Shown: positions 8,615 to 18,582, numbered from the stretch's first letter. The stretch is DNA of 47,889 nucleotides from Eubacteriales bacterium (GCA_030535295.1 JAUMXK010000009.1:1-47889), one strand, 5' to 3'. The notes: a model not told the origin generated them from the letters alone. Numbers and translations: made by a program.

Positions 8615-9247
8615 ATGAAAAAGTTTTTGGTGACAATTATTTGCTTTGTCATGTTGTCTACAGTCTTTGCAGGATGCGGAAAATCAGGAGCGAAGGATAA
8701 ACCGAAAGAAAAAACAAATACAGAAAAAAGCGTGAATCAGAATAAAAAGCAAGGAAATCAAGAAACAGAAAAGAAAGATGAGAAAAAAGATGAAACAAAA
8801 GACGAAAAGGTAACCGGCGAAATTTATGATGTCGGAAAATACACAGTCCTTGTGCCGGAAGGATGGAAAGCTTTCCAAGTTCAAAATATGAATAAAGAAG
8901 GAGAAATCGACCAAACCCGAATCAATATTTATAAGGGGGCAAAGGAAGAGTCAGATATGTTTTACAATCCCGGTATGCTGATTACTTATTATGGAAAGGG
9001 AGTTGAAAACAATATTGATAGTTTAAAAAGTGTGTATGAAGACACGAAGGATATGGAGCCGATTAAAATCGGTAAATATAACTGGAAGGGATTTACCGGA
9101 AAAATGTCCGGAAACGGTATTTTGATTATGTCCAATGAGGAAGAGGAAAGATTCCAAATCAGTATTTGGACTGAGGTAGAAGGAAAAACTGCCGGTTTGC
9201 AGGATACGGACGTAAAGGCATTAATAGAGAGCATTAATCTGAAGTAA
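8615..9247 (+). CDS. Putative lipoprotein of unknown function
   Basis: A 210-residue exported lipoprotein. Residues 1-20 form a type II signal peptide with lipobox VFAGC, so Cys21 would be lipidated after cleavage. Residues 22-68 are an extremely Lys/Glu/Asp-rich spacer, which would hold the folded part away from the membrane. The remaining ~140 residues look like a compact alpha/beta domain beginning VGKYTVLVPEGW; I do not recognise its family. A GGAGAG ribosome site precedes the ATG. The gene stands alone, divergent from ribU and followed at some distance by a strong terminator. Extracytoplasmic location is secure; function is unknown. Confidence 0.75.
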   Translation: MKKFLVTIICFVMLSTVFAGCGKSGAKDKPKEKTNTEKSVNQNKKQGNQETEKKDEKKDETKDEKVTGEIYDVGKYTVLVPEGWKAFQVQNMNKEGEIDQTRINIYKGAKEESDMFYNPGMLITYYGKGVENNIDSLKSVYEDTKDMEPIKIGKYNWKGFTGKMSGNGILIMSNEEEERFQISIWTEVEGKTAGLQDTDVKALIESINLK

Positions 9248-9374
9248 TAAGACACTTTTGAATTTTGAAATTGTGTAAATGCAGGGTTGAAAGTTGAGCC
9301 AAGAAAAAACAGGAACGAAAAATTGTATACACAGGTGATTCATTAGGAACTATCTATTAATTTGAATGAAGGAT

Positions 9375-9400
9375 AAGAGCAGGATACTGCTCTTTTTTTT
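9375..9400 (+). terminator. Strong rho-independent terminator
   Basis: A perfect 8-bp stem AAGAGCAG / CTGCTCTT with a GATA loop and a run of eight T. It closes the lipoprotein transcript about 130 bases after its stop. The intervening bases hold nothing I recognise. Confidence 0.9.
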
Positions 9401-9445
9401 ACCGGTATTTTGCAATATAATTTTAATGTATAGATGTAAAAATTA

Positions 9446-9454
9446 TGCTATACT
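9446..9454 (+). promoter_or_regulatory. Extended -10 promoter for the DUF4132 module
   Basis: TGCTATACT is an extended -10 (TGn plus TATACT) 43 bases upstream of the 9497 start. The -35 position holds only ATGTAT, as is common for extended -10 promoters. Confidence 0.5.
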
Positions 9455-9496
9455 TATGGTAATGGATTTTAGTCAATGTCTTTCAAGGAGAACCTT

Positions 9497-9916
9497 ATGC
9501 AAATTAAAATCAATCGAAAGCAAATCGGGAAAAGGCGAAACGCTGTCAAGGAAGAAATATATACCATCTCAGACAATCTTCAAACAGTCAAGGAACTATT
9601 AACGGATATTGTCACAAGGCAAGTAAATGAGTTTAATGCAAAGATAGGAAGCGGACAACTCATTGACTATTTGACGAATCAGCAAATCAAAGAGAATGCC
9701 GATGTGGGCAAAATCGGTTTTGGGGAGTTAGCTAATGATAAGAAGCAAGACTGCCAAAAAGCGGTGGATAATGCTTTGCAAAGTTTTGAAGATGGGATTT
9801 ATTGTGTCTTTATCGGGGAAGAACAAATGGAGAGTTTAAGTGACAGAATTGTGTTGACAGAAGAAAGCAGTATAACTTTTGTGCGATTAACCATGCTGGC
9901 AGGCAGAATGTGGTAG
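9497..9916 (+). CDS. Small conserved protein paired with DUF4132
   Basis: A 139-residue cytoplasmic protein with no signal peptide or membrane segment. It is Lys/Gln/Glu-rich and probably helical at the N-terminus, with a beta-like C-terminal part ending RLTMLAGRMW. An earlier ATG at 9476 is in frame, but AAGGAG at 9485-9490 stands 6 bases before the ATG at 9497, which I take as the start. Its stop codon lies inside the ribosome site of the giant DUF4132 gene, so the two are translated as a unit. I do not recognise a domain; the arrangement suggests a partner or subunit of the DUF4132 protein. Confidence 0.7.
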   Translation: MQIKINRKQIGKRRNAVKEEIYTISDNLQTVKELLTDIVTRQVNEFNAKIGSGQLIDYLTNQQIKENADVGKIGFGELANDKKQDCQKAVDNALQSFEDGIYCVFIGEEQMESLSDRIVLTEESSITFVRLTMLAGRMW

Positions 9917-9927
9917 GAGGATTTCTT

Positions 9928-12900
9928 ATGATGCATTATAATGTACCGAAAACAAAAAAAGATGCCTATTTAAAAGAAGTAGCGAGAAATAAGGACAAAC
10001 GGAATTCGGCAAGTAGGCAAATGATAGAAGAAATTTTATATACCGATGATGATTATAGACATATGCTTTACTATTGGAAAGAACAAGTAGAAAAAAGGCT
10101 ATCGGAAAAGAAAAGCTGGAAGCTGTCGGATATTTTTCCGGAAGAAGTTTATCCGGCACTGGATGTACTGATAGGGGAAAAATTCCGCAAGGACTTTTTG
10201 GCTATTTGTGAAAGGGTTGTGAAGTATCCCTATACAGAGGGATATTATCGTAAGATGATTCGTTCTACCGATTATCGTCATTATTTTTCAAGGATTACAC
10301 AAAGAATTCTTCCGCATTTTATCACTTGCCGGATTATGAACTATGATATTTACAGTATGGCTCACGCAGAGTTTGAGGATGATGTCAGACAGGAGCTGGC
10401 GGAGCATTATTCCCTTGAAATTGACAGAGGAAATGAAAAGATTATCGAAACTATCAAAGAAATGCTGTTAAGCGAAAATAATACCTCTCTCCTAACTTAC
10501 TATGTAGTACAAAGCATTTTTATGTCTGAAAATGAGGAACTCCTTACCTTGCTGGAAAAACTTCTTCTGGCTGCCAAATTACAAGAAGGAGTCAGACAGG
10601 TCATTTGTGAGAATATGGATAGCGGTCGGCAAGAAAATTTTGTACGCTTTTTTGATGTGGTTTATGAAAATAATTTAATGCGTTTTTCCTCCGTAAAACG
10701 GGCGATTGCTACTTTTACAGGACTGGGAGAAGGTTTTGGGGAACGAATCACAAAGAAAGAGCTGGAGCTTATCCATGGGCTGAATCATGGCGAGCTTTCG
10801 GCGGAGGAACTGATAGTAAGCGAGGATAATGTCGTTGCCTCTTTGGGACTTTGGAAAAAAGGCTCAGAGGATATTACTCATTTGATCGAAGCAATGGAAG
10901 AGATACTGGAAAACGGCAAAAGGCATAGCCGCCTAATGGTTTCCTATTATCTAAGTTTCCTATCCGATGGGGCTTCCTTATCCCAAATTGCCAAGAAAGT
11001 GATTTTAGAAGAATGTTTTGAGGAGCATCATTTTAATCAGGATAACGGACTGGAATTTATGGCTTGCTATCATCCTTTCTTATTTTCCGGTATCGCCTAT
11101 TATCGGAGAGATGATATTTCAAAATATGCGGAGGAAATTGGGAAGCATTTTTCATCTCAAAAAGAAGCGGAGCAAATCTTTGCTTGTTTGGAAAGAGCCT
11201 TACTTTCGATGAAGAAGAAAGACGAAGTTTTTTCGCCATGTATTTTCCCATGGTACAGTAGCAGTATCAGTAAATATCGTTTAGCCAGAAGCATGGCTCT
11301 TTGTACCCTTTATTTACAAGGGGAGTATCTTGACAGGATGACCGGTTATATGAAGTTTCTGGAATGGGATATGACAGAATTTTTGTCGGCATTATACAAA
11401 AAGCCGGCAACGCAAAAGCAAAAGGATATGCTCATTACCCTGTTGGGAGATAGAAATGTAAGTACCAAACCGGTTTATGAAATCATAAGGGACAATCAAC
11501 TGGCAAGCGAATATGTAGAGGTCTTGGAGGGCTATTTCCGATTAAAGACACCGGAAATCCGGCAAGCGGTAATTGCACTGATGGGTAGCTTTGAGGATAA
11601 GCAGTTAAAAGCCTCCATCGAAAAACTTCTTGCCCAAAAAGATGTGCAAAAGCGACTGGGTGGCCTTGACCTCCTTTTAAAATGCAAAAAAGAAAAAAGA
11701 TTGTCTACCAAAGAAATTAAGAAATTTACAAAGCAAATGACAAAAGTTACTACCGCTGAGCAGGTTATCATTGATACCTTATTGGCGGAGGATGTCCTGC
11801 TTGCAAATGATTTATATGATGCGAACTATCAGCCGGATTTACCATTGACACTGACTGAAGAAATAGATACAAAAAAGCTCTTAAAAAAAACATCCAAGGA
11901 ACTGTATGCCATTTTAAAGAAGTTAAACGACTTGGTTATCGCAAATGGAAATTATGAATATAAAAATGCCTACGGAACAGAACTTTTATTACGGGATTCT
12001 TTTGCCTCTATGGAAAAAAGAAATTATTATGACGAAGATAAACTGGAGTATTATCCTTTGGCAGAGCTTTGGTCAGACTTTTATGATAAGGAAATCGGCG
12101 ACTTTTGGACCTTATATCAGCTTCATACCATGATTGATTGGGAAATCGAAGAAAAAGATGATCTCGATGCACTTCTGGAGGAACTGGAACTTGATGAGAA
12201 GAAGGAGGCTACCGGTGAGGACAGAAAAGAGGCATTGGAGCAGGCACTTGCCGCGCAGCTGGAAACAATGTTTGGGCAGGATTTCTCAGCATTAGGGCAA
12301 AAATTAAAGAATGAGCCTCTGGATTACTGCGGGGAGAGATACAACGAAAATCATGTTTTTCGGATTCTCAATATGCTCTATGAAAGAGAAAAGAAGGAAC
12401 ACCGTAGCGAATTGCTCTCGCTGGCTAAGACCGTTTTTTCTGCCATTATGGAAAAATATGAGATTCGAGATTTGGCGTTGATAGAGGAAACATGGAGCAA
12501 AGAAAAATACTATGAGCTAATTATCGACGAGATTTCGATGTTGCAAGAACTGATGCTTATTTTAGATTTTGCGGAGAATGACAAGGATTTCAGAGAAATC
12601 TTTTCTTTCAAATATCATCTGGAAAGGGAAATGCTTAGCCTTTCCAAAGAAACCGAGATTAAGTATGAAGGTACTTATTTGAATTTTTCAGAACTGGTTT
12701 ATGCCATTCGAAGTGAAATTCTTGCACCGGATGCTTTTTATCAAAAGATATTTACTCATGTCAAGCAAAGAGTGAGAGATTCTGTACGGACAATTTCCTC
12801 TTATCTTACCGGTAAACTTCCGGATGTCAATGTAAGAGGCTACAATCCATTTTTGATGACAACGGAAAATATCGATTGGCTAAAAGAAAATGGCAGAAAG

Positions 12901-15003
12901 GCATTGGACTATATTATTTCTTTGGAACTGCGGCGTGGAGATATGCCTTTACCATATTCGGCTGCCATTCATTCGATTGACCGAATGGAAGGTATGGATA
13001 AGATGATTGCCGTCTTAAAGGGAATGGGCAATTTAAAGCTGGATAGAAATAGCTGGTATTGGAGTGCCGGAGATAGCAAAGCCTCTACTTTAAGCCATTT
13101 ATTGAAGGTCAGTTATCCGCTGGAAAAAGACAGCGCCAAAGAGCTTAAAAAACTCCTCAAGGATACAGATATTACCGAGCAGCGGCTGACGGAAGTTGCC
13201 ATGTATTCGCCGCAGTGGATTCCGATTTTGGAAGAGTATCTCGGCTGGAAAGGAATGGCAAGCGGTTGCTATTATTTTCATGCACATACCAGTGATGCGG
13301 ATAAGAAAAAAGAAGGACTATTCGCCAAATACACACCGATTAGCATTGAAGATTTACAGGACGGTGCATTTGATATTGACTGGTTTAAGGAAGCCCATAA
13401 GGAACTGGGAGATAATCGGTTTGAAATGCTCTATGAAAGTGCCAAATATATTTCCGATGGTGCAAAACATGGTAGAGCCAGAAAATTTGCCGATGCGGTA
13501 CTGGGGAAATTTAAGGTGGCAGATACCGAAAAGGAAATTTCAGATAAGCGCAACAAAGACCTTTTAGCTTCCTATGGCTTGATTCCGCTGGCAAAGGATA
13601 GAAAAAAAGATTTACTCCGGCGCTATCGCTTTTTACAAAAATTCTTAAAGGAAAGTAAACAATTCGGTGCACAAAGAAGAACCAGTGAAGCCAAAGCCTT
13701 TCAAATCGCCTTGGAGAACTTATCTCGTAATGCCGGATATACGGATGTAACCAGATTGGTTTGGTCGATGGAAACCGAGCTGATTGATACAATGAAGGAT
13801 TTTTTTGCACCAAAAGAGGTGGAGGACATCAGCATTTGGCTCCAAATTGATGAAAATGGACAATCGGAACTTCATTATGAAAAGGCAGGAAAATCTTTAA
13901 AATCGCTACCGGCAAAATTAAAGAAAAATGTCTATATCGAAACGATAAAAGAAGCACAAAAGAATCTCAAAGAGCAGTACAGCCGCTCGAAAAAAATGCT
14001 GGAAGAAGCGATGGAAGAAGCTACGGTTTTTTATGCGGAAGAAATCCAACATTTAATGGAGAAAAATCCGGTGATTGCTCCTCTCCTCAAATATCTGGTC
14101 TTTAAGAGCGGAGAACATTTGGGATATTATCAGGATATGACGCTTTGCTCTCCGGTAGAAAAAGCATGTAGCCTGAAAGAGGACAGTCCTTTGGTCATTG
14201 CCCATGCCCTTGACTTATACCGGAGCGGCTACTGGCAGGATTTCCAAAAAGATTTGTTTGAAAAACAAATCAAGCAGCCTTTTAAGCAAGTATTCCGTGA
14301 ATTATATATTAAAACGGAAGATGAGCTGGGTAAGTATGATTCTATGCGCTATGCCGGACATCAAATTCAGCCGCAAAAAACGATTGCCGTCTTAAAGAAT
14401 AGACGCTGGGTCATTGACGGAGAAGAAGGCTTGCAGAAGGTGTATTATAAGCAAAATCTGATTGCAAGGATATATGCTCTGGCAGACTGGTATTCGCCGG
14501 CGGACATCGAAGCGCCGACTTTGGAGTGGGTACAATTCTTTGATAGGAAGAGCTTAAAACCGATTTGTATTGACGAGGTGCCGGACTTACTATTTACCGA
14601 AGTCATGCGAGATGTGGATTTAGCGGTCAGTGTGGCTCATGTGGGTGGTGTCGATCCAGAAGCAAGTCATTCGACCATAGAAATGCGTAAGTCGATTATT
14701 GCCTTTAACTTACCTCTGTTTAAACTGCAAAATGTCAGCTTTACCGAGAAACATGCCTTGATCAAAGGTACATTGGCAAAGTACAGTATTCATCTGGGTA
14801 GCGGAATTGTTCATCAAAAGGCGGGAGCCGTCATCCATGTGCTACCGGTACATGGACAGCATCGTGGCAAAATTTTCCTGCCATTTATTGATGAAGATCC
14901 GAAAACAGCAGAAATTATGTCAAAAGTGCTACTTTTTGCTAAGGATGAAACGATAAAGGACACTAGCATTTTAGAGCAGATTAAAGGGAAAAAGGGAAAA
15001 TAA
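9928..15003 (+). CDS. Giant DUF4132-domain protein
   Basis: A cytoplasmic protein of 1691 residues, by far the longest in the window. The C-terminal part (about 1380-1610) resembles DUF4132 of Escherichia coli MolR/YehI, with MRYAGHQIQPQKTIAVLKNR starting at about 1473. The first ~600 residues are helical and repetitive in character, suggesting HEAT- or ARM-like repeats; this is inference. No WGR domain, nuclease or ATPase motif is apparent. TAGGAGG at 9914-9920 includes the stop codon of the previous gene and stands 7 bases before two adjacent ATGs (9928, 9931); a GTG at 9910 is poorly placed. The molecular function of DUF4132 is not established. The coupled small protein upstream is its only close neighbour. 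Confidence 0.8.
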   Translation: MMHYNVPKTKKDAYLKEVARNKDKRNSASRQMIEEILYTDDDYRHMLYYWKEQVEKRLSEKKSWKLSDIFPEEVYPALDVLIGEKFRKDFLAICERVVKYPYTEGYYRKMIRSTDYRHYFSRITQRILPHFITCRIMNYDIYSMAHAEFEDDVRQELAEHYSLEIDRGNEKIIETIKEMLLSENNTSLLTYYVVQSIFMSENEELLTLLEKLLLAAKLQEGVRQVICENMDSGRQENFVRFFDVVYENNLMRFSSVKRAIATFTGLGEGFGERITKKELELIHGLNHGELSAEELIVSEDNVVASLGLWKKGSEDITHLIEAMEEILENGKRHSRLMVSYYLSFLSDGASLSQIAKKVILEECFEEHHFNQDNGLEFMACYHPFLFSGIAYYRRDDISKYAEEIGKHFSSQKEAEQIFACLERALLSMKKKDEVFSPCIFPWYSSSISKYRLARSMALCTLYLQGEYLDRMTGYMKFLEWDMTEFLSALYKKPATQKQKDMLITLLGDRNVSTKPVYEIIRDNQLASEYVEVLEGYFRLKTPEIRQAVIALMGSFEDKQLKASIEKLLAQKDVQKRLGGLDLLLKCKKEKRLSTKEIKKFTKQMTKVTTAEQVIIDTLLAEDVLLANDLYDANYQPDLPLTLTEEIDTKKLLKKTSKELYAILKKLNDLVIANGNYEYKNAYGTELLLRDSFASMEKRNYYDEDKLEYYPLAELWSDFYDKEIGDFWTLYQLHTMIDWEIEEKDDLDALLEELELDEKKEATGEDRKEALEQALAAQLETMFGQDFSALGQKLKNEPLDYCGERYNENHVFRILNMLYEREKKEHRSELLSLAKTVFSAIMEKYEIRDLALIEETWSKEKYYELIIDEISMLQELMLILDFAENDKDFREIFSFKYHLEREMLSLSKETEIKYEGTYLNFSELVYAIRSEILAPDAFYQKIFTHVKQRVRDSVRTISSYLTGKLPDVNVRGYNPFLMTTENIDWLKENGRKALDYIISLELRRGDMPLPYSAAIHSIDRMEGMDKMIAVLKGMGNLKLDRNSWYWSAGDSKASTLSHLLKVSYPLEKDSAKELKKLLKDTDITEQRLTEVAMYSPQWIPILEEYLGWKGMASGCYYFHAHTSDADKKKEGLFAKYTPISIEDLQDGAFDIDWFKEAHKELGDNRFEMLYESAKYISDGAKHGRARKFADAVLGKFKVADTEKEISDKRNKDLLASYGLIPLAKDRKKDLLRRYRFLQKFLKESKQFGAQRRTSEAKAFQIALENLSRNAGYTDVTRLVWSMETELIDTMKDFFAPKEVEDISIWLQIDENGQSELHYEKAGKSLKSLPAKLKKNVYIETIKEAQKNLKEQYSRSKKMLEEAMEEATVFYAEEIQHLMEKNPVIAPLLKYLVFKSGEHLGYYQDMTLCSPVEKACSLKEDSPLVIAHALDLYRSGYWQDFQKDLFEKQIKQPFKQVFRELYIKTEDELGKYDSMRYAGHQIQPQKTIAVLKNRRWVIDGEEGLQKVYYKQNLIARIYALADWYSPADIEAPTLEWVQFFDRKSLKPICIDEVPDLLFTEVMRDVDLAVSVAHVGGVDPEASHSTIEMRKSIIAFNLPLFKLQNVSFTEKHALIKGTLAKYSIHLGSGIVHQKAGAVIHVLPVHGQHRGKIFLPFIDEDPKTAEIMSKVLLFAKDETIKDTSILEQIKGKKGK

Positions 15004-15041
15004 TAGAAGCTTGATAAATGCGGTAAAAAAGGAGTAAGTTC

Positions 15042-15089
15042 GTGCATTGTAAAAGAGTCCAAGATAGAAGCTGCCGAAGTTGTCTCTGA
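15042..15089 (+). other. Possible 15-residue Cys-containing micro-ORF
   Basis: AAAAAAGGAG stands 7 bases before a GTG that opens a 15-codon frame, MHCKRVQDRSCRSCL, then TGA. The ribosome site is good but the frame is too short to judge. It could be a leader peptide, a gene remnant or chance. Confidence 0.2.
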
Positions 15090-15118
15090 AAAGAACCATT
15101 CAAAAGAACAGAAATCCA

Positions 15119-15147
15119 TTGAAAATAAGAGCGGAAAGAGGTATAAT
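15119..15147 (+). promoter_or_regulatory. Sigma-A promoter for the YibE/F gene
   Basis: TTGAAA (15119-15124) and TATAAT (15142-15147) are separated by 17 bases, 65 bases upstream of the GTG start. Confidence 0.7.
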
Positions 15148-15211
15148 AAAAGAAAAGTTAAGAGATTAACAAGGCATCTAAAAGCTCTTGTTTTCAATAT
15201 TGGAGGGTTTT

Positions 15212-16372
15212 GTGAAGGGGCAGAAGGTTCATTCAAAGGAAATTTATCATTTCATTTTTATTTTGGCAACCGTAATTTCCATTGTAGCTATGGCGGCTGT
15301 TTCGCCCATTTTAAAAGAAGGTTTACCTAAGCCGGATTACTACAATCAGGATTTTGAAGAGGCAAAAATCTTAAAAATAAAAGAAGAATCTATTCAAGAG
15401 GATGCGGTCATTGAAGGCTTTGTTACCGGAAAGCAAACCGTAGAAGTAGAGGTGCTGACCGGCAAACATAGGGGCTTGATTCAAGAAACTGTAAATGTAA
15501 TAGACTTAAGTCATGCAGTGTATGCAAGTGAGGGAATGGAGGTAATTGTCGGAATTCGGGAAGCGGAGGACGGGCCGAGAGTTTGGGTATACAATCATAA
15601 AAGGCAAAATTACCTCTATCTACTTGGTGTTGTCTTTTTTCTGCTTTTAGTTCTGTTTGGACGAAAGAAAGGAATTCATGCAATTGTTGCCTTACTGTTT
15701 ACTACGGCAATTTTGATTTTTGTTTTGGTTCCCTTTATTTTTCACGGCTATTCTACGGTGCTTGTGTCCAGTTTATGTTCCATTATTGCATTGGTTGTTT
15801 CGTTTTTGGTCATTGGCGGTTTCGAGAAAAAAACGCTGGTTGCCATTTTGGGAACAATTTGCGGTATTTTGGCAGCCGGATTGGTATCTTTTATTTTTAG
15901 TCACTTGGCTAAGGTTTCGGTAGTCAATTTGGAAAAAGGCAGTCAGATTGTTTACATGGCATTGGATTATAAAATCAAAGTAAAAGGAGTGATGTATGCT
16001 TCGATTTTAATTGCTTCTCTTGGAGCGATTATGGATGTGGCCATGTCGGTTTCCTCTTCCATGCAAGAGATTTATGAGTTAAATCCTGCGATTGCTTTTT
16101 CGGAATTATTTAAAAGGGGAATGAATATCGGACGAGATATCATGGGAACTATGGCAAATACTTTGATATTGGCTTTTATGGGTGGCTCTTTCAGCTTGGT
16201 GATGCTGCTCTGGGGTTATAATATGAGTTTGCGCCAAATCTGCAATTTGCCGTTTATAGCAATAGAGGTTGTTCAGGGAATTTCCGGCAGTATCGGTATA
16301 GTCCTTACAGTGCCCTTTACAGCGTTTATGGCATGTATGTTATATCTGAAAAAAAGAGGTAAGAGTTTATAA
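15212..16372 (+). CDS. YibE/F-like multipass membrane protein
   Basis: A 386-residue membrane protein of the YibE/F family. One N-terminal hydrophobic segment is followed by an extracytoplasmic beta-rich stretch of about 100 residues (EGFVTGKQTVEVEVLTGKHR and onwards). Seven further membrane segments then run to the C-terminus, eight in all. The family has no proven function; Firmicute members occur as YibE/YibF pairs or fusions and are suspected transporters. The frame is open from TTG at 15188, but GGAGG at 15202-15206 is spaced for the GTG at 15212, which I take as the start. It has its own promoter and no close partner gene. A weak hairpin without a T-run (about 16391-16429) follows. Confidence 0.78.
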   Translation: MKGQKVHSKEIYHFIFILATVISIVAMAAVSPILKEGLPKPDYYNQDFEEAKILKIKEESIQEDAVIEGFVTGKQTVEVEVLTGKHRGLIQETVNVIDLSHAVYASEGMEVIVGIREAEDGPRVWVYNHKRQNYLYLLGVVFFLLLVLFGRKKGIHAIVALLFTTAILIFVLVPFIFHGYSTVLVSSLCSIIALVVSFLVIGGFEKKTLVAILGTICGILAAGLVSFIFSHLAKVSVVNLEKGSQIVYMALDYKIKVKGVMYASILIASLGAIMDVAMSVSSSMQEIYELNPAIAFSELFKRGMNIGRDIMGTMANTLILAFMGGSFSLVMLLWGYNMSLRQICNLPFIAIEVVQGISGSIGIVLTVPFTAFMACMLYLKKRGKSL

Positions 16373-16516
16373 CTGCACGTAGAGATTCCATTTTACTTTT
16401 TCTAAATGAAAGAGAAAGGAGAGTAAAAGTGATAGAAAAGTAGAAAAGGTAAAATAAAGATAAAAAATAGTTGTAAATAAAGGTTTAGGTCAATGCAACA
16501 AAAAAGGAGGCATTTT

Positions 16517-18511
16517 ATGAAACGAAAACTTGCAATTATTTTATCAATGTTGTTACTATTTACTTCTGTAAATATATCCGCAAAAACTTACACTGTTCAA
16601 AGTGGGGATGTGCTATGGAAAATTGCCAAAGCACATGGCATGGACTATCAAACGTTAGCAAAACATAACAATTTGAAAAATCCGCATTTAATCTATGCCG
16701 GACAGGTTTTGGAAATTCCTGAAACACAAAAAGAGGAAAAAGAACCGACTCCGGAAATGCCGACGGCAGAGGAAACCATCACCATTTTGGGAACTGCCGA
16801 TATGCATGGTCGTATTTATGCTTACGAATATGCCATTGATGAAGAGGATAAAGATGCCGGTTTTGCCAAAATTACTACTTTGGTAAAAGAAGAAAGAGCA
16901 AAAAATCCCAATTTACTATTGATGGATGTCGGTGACACTGTTCAAGATAATAGTGCAGAGTTATTCAATGATTTACCGGTACATCCGATGGTAGAAGTCA
17001 TGAATGACCTGAAAGTAGATGTTTGGGCACTTGGAAACCATGAGTTCAACTTTGAAAAATCTTTCTTGGAAAGAAATATTGCGGCATTTAAAGGAACCGT
17101 ATTATCTGCCAATATTTATAAAGAAGGTACCAAGGAACGTTTCGTAGACGGACATAAAGTATTTAATATTAACGGTGTAAGAGTTGCAGTGATTGGTATG
17201 ATTCCACCGCATGTTCCTGTTTGGGAAGCCAGCTCGCCGGAACATTTTGCAGGACTTACTTTCCACAATATTACAGAAGAAACCGAAAAAGCGATTAAAG
17301 AGTTGGAAGGAAAATATGATGTATTGGTTGGTGCTTATCATATTGGACCGGAAGGGGAACACGGCTTTGACGGAATCGAAAAAATCGCAGAAAAATTCCC
17401 ACAATTTGCTGTTATTTTCGGTGGACATGCTCACTCCAGATATCAAAAAGAAGTAAATGGGGTGCAACTGATTGAGCCGGGTGCGTATGGATGGGCATTG
17501 GCAAAAGCGGATATCAAAGTAAAAAAAGGCGAAAAAGGCGTTGAAATCTTGTCGGTTGTTACGGAAAATATCAAGACGGAAAAAGTCGAAGAAGATAAGG
17601 CTGTTCTTGAAAAATACGAATTTGTTCACAAAAAATCCATTGAAGATGCCAACACGGTAATCGGTGAAATTACTGCTGATTTCCTTAGTAAAGTTGACTA
17701 CATTACCGGAAAAGACAAAGTAACAACAATGCCTACCGCTCAAGTGGAGGACACAGCACTGATTGATTTAATCAACGAGGTGCAATTGTATTACACAAAG
17801 GCGGATATTAGTGCGGCAGCAGCATTTAAAAATGATATGAACCTTAAAAAAGGTGAATTTAAGAAGAAAAATGTAGCGGATATTTATAAATATACCAATA
17901 CTTTAATGGGTATCAATATTACCGGTGAAAAACTAAAGAAATATATGGAATGGTCAGCAAGTTACTACAACACCCATAAAGATGGTGATGTAACGATTAG
18001 TTTCAACGAAAATATCAGAGGATACAATTATGATATGTTTGCCGGAGTGACTTATGACATTGATATTTCTAAGGAACCGGGCAACAGAATTACCAATTTG
18101 AAGTTGAACGGTCAGCCGGTCAAAGATGATAAAGTCTATAAATTGGCAGTCAATAACTACCGATTCGGTACTTTGATGAACTTAAAACTGGCAAGCAAGG
18201 AAGATGTTTACTATGATTCCTATGAGGTTTATCAAGATAATGGCCGTATCCGTACTTTGATTGCACAATATATTCAAGAAGTCGGAAAGGGCAAAATCGG
18301 TCCAAAGGTAGACAATAACTGGAAGATTATCGGTGCACCAGGATTAAATCACAGCCGTAAAGAAGAAATTTACAATTTAATTCGGGAAGGAAAGATTAAA
18401 ATTCCACGTTCCGAGGACGGTAGAACTCCGAATGTAAAATCAATTAATATTCATGAATTAATCAAAGAAGGATTGATTTCCGTTATTACCGAATTGTTAG
18501 ATGCAGCTTAA
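16517..18511 (+). CDS. Secreted LysM 5'-nucleotidase/2',3'-cyclic phosphodiesterase
   Basis: A 664-residue exported UshA/YfkN-type metallophosphoesterase. A signal peptide (1-22) is followed by a LysM peptidoglycan-binding repeat (about 24-67, YTVQSGDVLWKIAKAHGM). The metallophosphatase core then shows all its metal ligands: TADMHGR (95-97 DMH), VGD (138-140), GNHEF (173-177) and GGHAH (302-306). The 5'-nucleotidase C-terminal substrate domain covers about 395-590. It should hydrolyse extracellular nucleotides for nucleoside and phosphate scavenging and be held on the wall by LysM; no LPxTG motif is present. The frame extends upstream to ATG 16493, but AAGGAGG is spaced for 16517. A strong terminator follows. 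Confidence 0.9.
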   Translation: MKRKLAIILSMLLLFTSVNISAKTYTVQSGDVLWKIAKAHGMDYQTLAKHNNLKNPHLIYAGQVLEIPETQKEEKEPTPEMPTAEETITILGTADMHGRIYAYEYAIDEEDKDAGFAKITTLVKEERAKNPNLLLMDVGDTVQDNSAELFNDLPVHPMVEVMNDLKVDVWALGNHEFNFEKSFLERNIAAFKGTVLSANIYKEGTKERFVDGHKVFNINGVRVAVIGMIPPHVPVWEASSPEHFAGLTFHNITEETEKAIKELEGKYDVLVGAYHIGPEGEHGFDGIEKIAEKFPQFAVIFGGHAHSRYQKEVNGVQLIEPGAYGWALAKADIKVKKGEKGVEILSVVTENIKTEKVEEDKAVLEKYEFVHKKSIEDANTVIGEITADFLSKVDYITGKDKVTTMPTAQVEDTALIDLINEVQLYYTKADISAAAAFKNDMNLKKGEFKKKNVADIYKYTNTLMGINITGEKLKKYMEWSASYYNTHKDGDVTISFNENIRGYNYDMFAGVTYDIDISKEPGNRITNLKLNGQPVKDDKVYKLAVNNYRFGTLMNLKLASKEDVYYDSYEVYQDNGRIRTLIAQYIQEVGKGKIGPKVDNNWKIIGAPGLNHSRKEEIYNLIREGKIKIPRSEDGRTPNVKSINIHELIKEGLISVITELLDAA

Positions 18512-18530
18512 AATGCAATAATTTTACGTT

Positions 18531-18582
18531 AGGGGCTGTTGTAAAAATGATTTTTACTTTCGTTTTTGCAACAGTCCCTTTT
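18531..18582 (+). terminator. Terminator after the 5'-nucleotidase gene
   Basis: AGGGGCTGTTGTAAAAA pairs with TTTTTGCAACAGTCCCT (two imperfect pairs) and ends in TTTT. Long stem, 20 bases past the stop codon. Confidence 0.85.
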
